From Sphingopyxis sp. OAS728 (GTDB taxonomy: Bacteria > Pseudomonadota > Alphaproteobacteria > Sphingomonadales > Sphingomonadaceae), in NCBI RefSeq assembly GCF_014873485.1, contig NZ_JADBDT010000001.1, positions 3,224,001 through 3,288,000 on the forward strand: a DNA stretch of 64,000 nt. Reading direction: 5' to 3'. The translations under genes and the position numbers were made by a program. This document shows, piece after piece, positions 58,428 to 64,000 of this stretch. Within the stretch, counting starts at the first letter, position 1, and every line of letters begins with the position of its first letter. The notes below the pieces were generated by a model, which had not been told where the DNA came from, made no database searches, and saw nothing but the letters and a program-made list of their open reading frames with translations.

Positions 58428-59699
58428 ATGACCGTCCACACCCCGATCGAAAAGCTCGACCCCGCCGATGCGAAGGTCCGCCGCGAACTCAAAACCTTGC
58501 TCCACCCCGGCCGCGGCCGTCGGGCCGCATGGGTCGGCGCCTTTCTGGTGCTGATCGTCGGCGCCTGGTGGTTGCTCCGCGATGGCGCGCCGCCCGCTGC
58601 CGCCGCGCCCGCGCCCGTGCTCACCGTCGCGGCGCCGATCGCGCGCGATGTGACCTTGTGGGACGAATATATCGGCCGCTTCGAAGCCTCGAAAGCGGTC
58701 GAGGTGCGTCCGCGCGTTTCGGGCGCGATCACCGGCATCCACTTCACCGACGGCCAGATCGTCCGTCAGGGCCAGCCGCTCTTCACCATCGACCCGCGCC
58801 CCTATCGCGCCGCGCTCGCCGAAGCGCGCGCTTCGGCGGCGAGTGCGCGCAGCGACCTCGCGCTCGCCCGCCTCGAACTCGACCGCGCCAGCCGCCTCGT
58901 CGATGTCGAAGCGGTATCGCAGAGCGAAATCGACCGCCTGCGCGCCCGCGTCAACGCCGCCAATGCGGCGCTGGCCGGGGCTGACGCCCGCATCGCGGCG
59001 CGTGCGCTCGATGTCGAATTCACCGTCGTCCGCGCGCCGCTGAGCGGCCGTATCTCCGATCGCCAGATCGACGCGGGCAACCTCGTGTCGGCAAGCGATG
59101 CCGGCGGAACGCTGCTCACCACGATCAACGCGCTCGATCCCGTCTACTTCACCTTCCAGGGTTCGGAGGCGCTGTTCCTCAAGACCAAGCGCGAAGGTGG
59201 CGACAAGGGGGCGGCGGTCGAAGTTCGCCTGCAGGATGAAAGCGACTATCGCTGGAAGGGCCAGCTCGACTTCACCGACAACGGCCTCGACCCGCGCTCG
59301 GGCACGATCCGCGCCCGCGCCAGCTTCCGCAACCCGGAGATGTTCCTGACTCCCGGCATGTTCGGCAACATGCGCCTGTCGACGGGCCAGACGGCGCACG
59401 CGCTGCTCGTCCCCGCCGCCGCGGTGCAGACCGACCAGGCGCGCAAGATCGTCTTCGTCGTCGGCAAGGACGGGACGGTCGCGGCGAAGCCGGTCGAACT
59501 TGGCCCCGAAGTCGATGGCCTGCGCGTCATCCGTTCGGGTCTGACCCCGACCGATCAGGTCGTGATCAACGGTTACCAGTTCGCCCGCCCCGGCACCAAG
59601 GCGGTGACCAAGGCCGGCAAGATCGCCGCCACGGCGCCGAAGCAGGGGGTGCCCGCCGCCACCGAACCGGTGTCGGCGCAGGCGACCTTCGCGAAGTGA
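58428..59699 (+). CDS. RND efflux periplasmic adaptor (MexA/AcrA family)
   Basis: The 423-residue product has an N-terminal membrane helix (WVGAFLVLIVGAWWLL) instead of a lipobox, a barrel-sandwich/lipoyl region (FEASKAVEVRPRVSGAITGI then GQPLFTIDPRPYRAAL), an alpha-hairpin, and C-terminal beta-barrel and MP domains (MFLTPGMFGNMRLSTG). It links the pump and channel. Next to the RND permease, with the repeat element copy 2 in between. Confidence 0.94.
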   Translation: MTVHTPIEKLDPADAKVRRELKTLLHPGRGRRAAWVGAFLVLIVGAWWLLRDGAPPAAAAPAPVLTVAAPIARDVTLWDEYIGRFEASKAVEVRPRVSGAITGIHFTDGQIVRQGQPLFTIDPRPYRAALAEARASAASARSDLALARLELDRASRLVDVEAVSQSEIDRLRARVNAANAALAGADARIAARALDVEFTVVRAPLSGRISDRQIDAGNLVSASDAGGTLLTTINALDPVYFTFQGSEALFLKTKREGGDKGAAVEVRLQDESDYRWKGQLDFTDNGLDPRSGTIRARASFRNPEMFLTPGMFGNMRLSTGQTAHALLVPAAAVQTDQARKIVFVVGKDGTVAAKPVELGPEVDGLRVIRSGLTPTDQVVINGYQFARPGTKAVTKAGKIAATAPKQGVPAATEPVSAQATFAK

Positions 59700-59702
59700 C
59701 TA

Positions 59703-59820
59703 ACCTCCCCTCCCGCGTGCGGGAGGGGTCGGGGGAGGGCCTGTTATCGCGCCCTCCCCGCTGCGACTAGCGAGCAAGCTCGCAAGTCTCGCTGCCCCTC
59801 CCGCAAGCGGGAGGGGAGGA
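59703..59820. repeat. GC-rich intergenic repeat element, copy 2
   Basis: Bounded by CCTCCCCTCCCGC and its inverse GCGGGAGGGGAGG. The core CCGCTGCGACTAG...GTCTCGCTGCCCC matches copy 1 at 8055-8235. The hairpin GCGAGC-AA-GCTCGC is at 59770-59783, where copy 1 has GGCAGC-AA-GCTGCC. It sits between the adaptor and pump genes. Confidence 0.75.
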
Positions 59821-59849
59821 TTGATAGATCATAGAACAGGGGCTCTCCC

Positions 59850-62800
59850 ATGCGCCTATCACGCTTCTTCATCGACCGGCCGATCTTTGCCGCCGTGCTC
59901 GCCGTCATCATCACCATCGTCGGTGCGGTCGCCTATATCGGCCTACCCGTCTCGCAATATCCCGACATCGTCCCGCCGACGGTGACGGTGACCGCCAGCT
60001 ATCCGGGCGCATCGGCCGAAACCGTGGCCGACACGGTCGCGGCGCCGATCGAGCAGGAAATCAACGGCGTCGACAATATGCTCTATATGAGCAGCCAGTC
60101 GACCGGCGACGGCGTCGTCACGATCACCGTGACCTTCAAGATCGGCACCGACCTCGATGCCGCGCAGGTGCTGGTGCAGAACCGCGTCGCGATCGCGACC
60201 CCGCGCCTGCCCGAAACGGTGCAGCGCCTTGGCGTCGTGACGCGCAAGACGTCGCCCGACTTCCTGATGGTCGTGAACCTCGTTTCGCCCGACAAGTCGC
60301 TCGATCGCGCCTATATCTCCAACTATGCGCTGACCCAGCTCCGCGACCGTCTGAGCCGCATCGACGGCGTCGGCGACGTGCGGCTGTTCGGTGCGCGCGA
60401 CTATGCGATGCGCGTCTGGATCGACCCGGGCCGCGCCGCTGCGCTCGACCTCACCGCAGGCGAGATCGTCGCCGCGCTGCGCCGTGAGAATGTGCAGGTC
60501 GCCGCCGGTACGCTCGGGCAACCCCCTTATGCCAATGGCAGCGATTTCCAGCTCAACGTCGAAACGCAGGGCCGCCTGACCGATCCCAAGGATTTCGCCA
60601 ATATCGTCATCCGCAGCGATGCCGACGGACGGCAGGTCCGCGTGTCGGACGTCGCGCGCGTCGAGCTCGGTGCGTCGGATTACAACAGCAACACCTATCT
60701 TTCGGGCGATCCGACCGTCATCATGGCGGTGTTCCAGCGCCCCGGTTCGAACGCGCTCGCCGCCGCCGAAGCGGTCGAGGCCGAAATGGCATCCTCGTCG
60801 AAGAATTTCCCGAAGGGGCTCGAATATCGGGTCATCTATAACCCCACCGAATTCATCGCCCAGTCGATCGACGCGGTGATGGAAACGCTGATCGAGGCGG
60901 TGTTCCTCGTCGTCATCGTCATTCTTGTGTTCCTCCAGAAATGGCGCGCGGCGATCATTCCGGTGCTTGCGATCCCGGTATCGCTGATCGGGACCTTCGT
61001 CGTGCTCGCGGCGTTCGGCTACAGCCTCAACAACCTTTCGCTCTTCGGGCTGGTGCTCGCGATCGGCATCGTCGTCGACGACGCGATCGTCGTCGTCGAG
61101 AATGTCGAACGCAATCTCGAGAAAGGCATGTCCGCGCTCGAAGCCGCGCGGACATCGATGGACGAGGTTTCGGGTGCGCTCGTCGCGATCGTGCTCGTGC
61201 TCTGCGCGGTGTTCGTACCGACCCTGTTCCTCACGGGCCTGTCGGGCGCCTTCTACCAGCAGTTTGCGGTGACGATCTCGACCGCGACGATCATCTCGCT
61301 CGTGCTGTCGCTGACGCTGTCGCCGGCGCTCGCCGCTATCCTGCTGAAGCCGCACGCTACCGCGCAGGCCGACGGATGGCTGATGGCGCATATCCACCGC
61401 GCCGGCGAACGCTTCAATGCGGCGTTCGAGCGGCTGAGCAACGGCTATGCGTCGCTGACCGACCGGCTCGTGCGCGCGCCGAAAAAGATGATGGTCACCT
61501 ATGCGGGGCTCATCGCCGCGACCGCGGGGCTGTTCTGGGCGACGCCGACCGGCTTCATCCCCGCACAGGACCAGGGCTATTTCCTCGTCGTCGCCAAGCT
61601 GCCTGCGGGCGCCTCGGTCGAACGTACCGATGCGGTGCTGAAGAAGGTCGCCGCGCGCGTGCTGCCGGTCGAGGGCGTCCTCGGCTCGGTGATGCTTGCG
61701 GGCTTCGACGGCCCGTCGCAGACGCTCGCGCCGAACTCGGCCGCTGCCTACTTCCCGCTCAAATCCTTCGAGGAGCGCAAGAAACTCGGCGTCAATTTCG
61801 AGGACATCATGAATCAGGCGCGTGCCCGCACCGCCGACATCACCGATGCGCAGATCGTCGTCATTCCGCCGCCGCTGATCCAGGGCATCGGTTCGGCGGG
61901 CGGTTACCGCATGATCGTGCAGGATCGCGGCGGGAACGGCTATGCCGCGCTCGCGAACGAGACGAACAATTTGATCGGCAAGGCGAACCAGACCCCGGGT
62001 CTTGCGAACGTCTTTACCTTCTTCGACCCGTCGAACCCGCGCATCTTTGCCGATATCGATCGTGCCAAGGCGAATGCGCTCGGCGTGCCGCCCGAACGGG
62101 TGTTCGAGGCACTGCAGGTCTATCTCGGCTCGGCATTCGTCAACGACTTCAACCTGCTCGGCCGCACCTATCGCGTGACCGCACAGGCCGACGCGCCCTA
62201 TCGCCAGACCGTCGCCGATATCGCGAATCTCCGGACGCGGTCGGATTCGGGGGCGATGGTGCCGATCGGGTCGGTCGCGAATTTCGAGGACCGCACGGGG
62301 CCGTACCGCGTGACGCGCTACAATCTCTTCCCCGCGGTCGAGATCGATGGCGATACCGCGCCGGGTTCGTCTTCGGGCGCGTCGCTGACGACGATGGAAA
62401 AGCTTGCGGCCGACAATCTGCCCGCAGGTTACGGCACCGAATGGACCGGTATCGCCTTCCAGCAGAAGGCGGCGGCGAATACCGCAGGCATCGTCTTCGC
62501 GCTCGCGGTGGTCTTCGTCTTCCTCGTGCTCGCAGCGCAATATGAAAGCCTGATGCTGCCATTGGCGATCATCTTCATCGTGCCCATGTGTCTGCTTGCG
62601 GCGATGATCGGCGTGAATCTGCGCGGGATGGACAATAATGTCCTGACGCAGATCGGGCTCGTCGTGCTCATCGCGCTTGCCGCGAAGAATGCGATCCTGA
62701 TCGTCGAATTCGCCAAGCAGGCCGAGGAAGAAGATGGCCTGTCGCCGATCGAAGCCGCGGTGCGCGCCGCGCGCGACCGTCTGCGTCCGATCCTGATGAC

Positions 62801-63044
62801 CAGCTTCGCCTTCATCCTCGGCGCGGTGCCGCTGTTGATCGCAAGCGGGGCGGGCGCGGAACTCCGCCAGGCGCTCGGCACCGCCGTCTTCTTCGGCATG
62901 CTCGGCGTGACGGCGTTCGGCCTCATCTTCACCCCGACCTTCTACGTCGTCGCGCGCGCGCTCAGCCAATGGTCGGCCGAGCGGCGTGCGCGGCGCGGCG
63001 GGTCGGACGACCACGGGACCGCGCTGCCGGTTCCGGCGGAATAA
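59850..63044 (+). CDS. RND efflux pump, HAE1 family (MexB/AcrB-like)
   Basis: The 1064-residue proton-driven drug exporter has twelve membrane helices with two large periplasmic loops. It starts FFIDRPIFAAVLAVIITIVG and has the signature IGIVVDDAIVVVENVERNL in TM4, where the acidic pair DD carries protons. It acts with the adaptor upstream and the NodT-type channel downstream. Substrate not determinable. Confidence 0.95.
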   Translation: MRLSRFFIDRPIFAAVLAVIITIVGAVAYIGLPVSQYPDIVPPTVTVTASYPGASAETVADTVAAPIEQEINGVDNMLYMSSQSTGDGVVTITVTFKIGTDLDAAQVLVQNRVAIATPRLPETVQRLGVVTRKTSPDFLMVVNLVSPDKSLDRAYISNYALTQLRDRLSRIDGVGDVRLFGARDYAMRVWIDPGRAAALDLTAGEIVAALRRENVQVAAGTLGQPPYANGSDFQLNVETQGRLTDPKDFANIVIRSDADGRQVRVSDVARVELGASDYNSNTYLSGDPTVIMAVFQRPGSNALAAAEAVEAEMASSSKNFPKGLEYRVIYNPTEFIAQSIDAVMETLIEAVFLVVIVILVFLQKWRAAIIPVLAIPVSLIGTFVVLAAFGYSLNNLSLFGLVLAIGIVVDDAIVVVENVERNLEKGMSALEAARTSMDEVSGALVAIVLVLCAVFVPTLFLTGLSGAFYQQFAVTISTATIISLVLSLTLSPALAAILLKPHATAQADGWLMAHIHRAGERFNAAFERLSNGYASLTDRLVRAPKKMMVTYAGLIAATAGLFWATPTGFIPAQDQGYFLVVAKLPAGASVERTDAVLKKVAARVLPVEGVLGSVMLAGFDGPSQTLAPNSAAAYFPLKSFEERKKLGVNFEDIMNQARARTADITDAQIVVIPPPLIQGIGSAGGYRMIVQDRGGNGYAALANETNNLIGKANQTPGLANVFTFFDPSNPRIFADIDRAKANALGVPPERVFEALQVYLGSAFVNDFNLLGRTYRVTAQADAPYRQTVADIANLRTRSDSGAMVPIGSVANFEDRTGPYRVTRYNLFPAVEIDGDTAPGSSSGASLTTMEKLAADNLPAGYGTEWTGIAFQQKAAANTAGIVFALAVVFVFLVLAAQYESLMLPLAIIFIVPMCLLAAMIGVNLRGMDNNVLTQIGLVVLIALAAKNAILIVEFAKQAEEEDGLSPIEAAVRAARDRLRPILMTSFAFILGAVPLLIASGAGAELRQALGTAVFFGMLGVTAFGLIFTPTFYVVARALSQWSAERRARRGGSDDHGTALPVPAE

Positions 63045-63055
63045 GGAGTAACATC

Positions 63056-64000
63056 ATGATCCTCCGCAATATCCTCACCGCCGCCTCGGCCCTCGCGCTC
63101 GCCGCCTGCGCCGTCGGTCCCGACTATAAGGCGCCGCAATCGGCGTCGGCGCCGGTGGCGACCGGGCCGTTCGTTTCGGCGAACAGCCCCGCGGTGTCGC
63201 TCGATCCGGTCGCCGCCGACTGGTGGCGCCTCTATAATGATCCCGTCCTCGACGGGCTCGTCGGCGATGCGCTTGCGAACAACACCGACGTGCGCGTCGC
63301 GGTCGCGAATATCGCCCGCGCGCGTGCCTCGCTGCGCGGCGCTCGCGCCGACCGCCTGCCACAGGGTCAGATCGGCGCCGGTGCCAATTACGGCCGCAGC
63401 CCCGAGGGCCAGCGCCTGCCGGGCGCCGACCGCGAAGATTGGGCGGTCGATGTCGGGATCAACGTTTCGTACGAAGTCGACCTGTTCGGCCGCGTCAGCC
63501 GCTCGATCGAGGCCGCACGCGGCGATACTGAAGCCGCCGAGGCCAACGCCGATGCGGTACGCGTGATCGTCGCCGCCGACACGACGCAGGCCTATGCGGA
63601 CGCGGCATCGGGCGCGGCGCGGCTCGACGTCGCGCGGCGCATCGTCGGCCTGCTCGACCAGCAGGTCAAACTGACGCAGCGTCGCAAGGACGTCGGGATG
63701 GCGACGGGGCTCGACCTCGCGCGCATCACGACGCTGCGCGACCAGCGGTCGGCCGACATTCCTTCCATCGAAGCTGAACGGCAGGCGGCCTTGTTCCGCC
63801 TCGCGACTCTGACCGGTCGTGCTCCCGCCGCGTTGCCCGCCATCGCTGGCGACCGCAACATCAGCCTCGAAATCACCGACCCCATCCCAGTCGGTGATGG
63901 GGCGGCGCTATTGAAGCGCCGTCCCGATATTCGCGCTGCCGAGCGCCGCCTTGCCGCCGATACCGCGCGCATCGGCGTCGCGACGGCGGACCTGTACCCG
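63056..64000 (+). CDS. RND outer-membrane factor, NodT family lipoprotein (3' part outside window)
   Basis: The first 315 residues are visible. The lipobox is LALAAC (Cys at about 18), followed by GPDYKAPQ and the OEP domain (VAADWWRLYNDPVLDGLVGD, VSYEVDLFGRVSRSIEAARG). It is the third component of the tripartite pump, with 11 nt between it and the RND gene and an AAGGAG leader. The C-terminus is off the right edge. Confidence 0.92.
   Translation, partial: MILRNILTAASALALAACAVGPDYKAPQSASAPVATGPFVSANSPAVSLDPVAADWWRLYNDPVLDGLVGDALANNTDVRVAVANIARARASLRGARADRLPQGQIGAGANYGRSPEGQRLPGADREDWAVDVGINVSYEVDLFGRVSRSIEAARGDTEAAEANADAVRVIVAADTTQAYADAASGAARLDVARRIVGLLDQQVKLTQRRKDVGMATGLDLARITTLRDQRSADIPSIEAERQAALFRLATLTGRAPAALPAIAGDRNISLEITDPIPVGDGAALLKRRPDIRAAERRLAADTARIGVATADLYP

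Noticed and set aside
59943..63014. Antisense ORF of about 1023 codons opposite the RND pump
   Set aside because: It mirrors GC3-biased codons of the real gene, is Arg/His-rich, and has no leader or family features.
1..64000. CRISPR array, IS element or prophage
   Set aside because: No regularly spaced direct repeats, transposase, integrase or phage gene was seen.

Overview
The window is a 64 kb piece of a GC-rich alphaproteobacterial chromosome, most likely from the Sphingomonadaceae; Sphingopyxis or a close relative is my guess. This rests on the rpmH-rnpA-yidD-yidC-engB cluster, a PopZ-type polar protein next to a TolC/Pcm pair, plant-type glutamate-cysteine ligase, UbiA, two large TonB-dependent receptors, several VOC, GST and SDR enzymes, and heavy GC3 codon bias that leaves long antisense ORFs. 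There is no rRNA, CRISPR array, insertion sequence, phage gene or recombinase. The only tRNA is tRNA-Cys(GCA). Both ends cut genes: engB on the left and a NodT-family outer-membrane factor on the right.

Layout. 1-3.4 kb: ribosomal protein L34, RNase P and membrane-insertion cluster, minus strand. 4.3-13.1 kb: a run of 14 minus-strand genes led by a TetR regulator and made of small redox, detoxification and poorly characterised domain proteins (VOC x4, DoxX, DUF4287, alpha/beta hydrolase, two GSTs, tandem DUF1428, GFA, DUF899). The TetR promoter has a consensus -35 box and a near-perfect palindrome in its spacer. 13.2-20.4 kb: comM, DUF1905, a membrane diguanylate cyclase, bactofilin with an M23 peptidase, and an ICMT-like membrane protein. 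20.5-33.7 kb: a TonB receptor, gshA, two secreted DUF11/Calx-beta-like proteins, rsmE, three TadE/TadG-like proteins and ubiA. 33.7-45.3 kb: housekeeping genes (smc, two DsbA-like proteins, DUF721, mutY, a serine hydrolase, nudC, popZ, tolC, pcm).

After tRNA-Cys (45.5 kb) the content looks accessory. A TonB receptor - P450 - AraC - alcohol dehydrogenase - aldehyde dehydrogenase set (45.9-52.8 kb) can be read as uptake followed by stepwise oxidation of a hydrophobic substrate to an acid. A 23-codon ORF with a perfect Shine-Dalgarno sequence, a plausible promoter and a following hairpin lies just downstream. An AraC regulator sits between two SDR genes, and both SDR promoter regions carry the same conserved ~41-bp element. 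SDR2 is followed by GlcG/HbpS-like, SnoaL-like and OsmC-like genes. The window ends with a TetR-controlled tripartite RND efflux system (adaptor, pump, outer-membrane factor).

The signals I would check first are the 23-codon ORF, a GC-rich intergenic element present twice (8.1 and 59.7 kb) with a compensatory change in a stem, the shared AraC-linked element, and the TetR-led detoxification operon. All family assignments come from reading the protein sequences against remembered family motifs; no database search was run.
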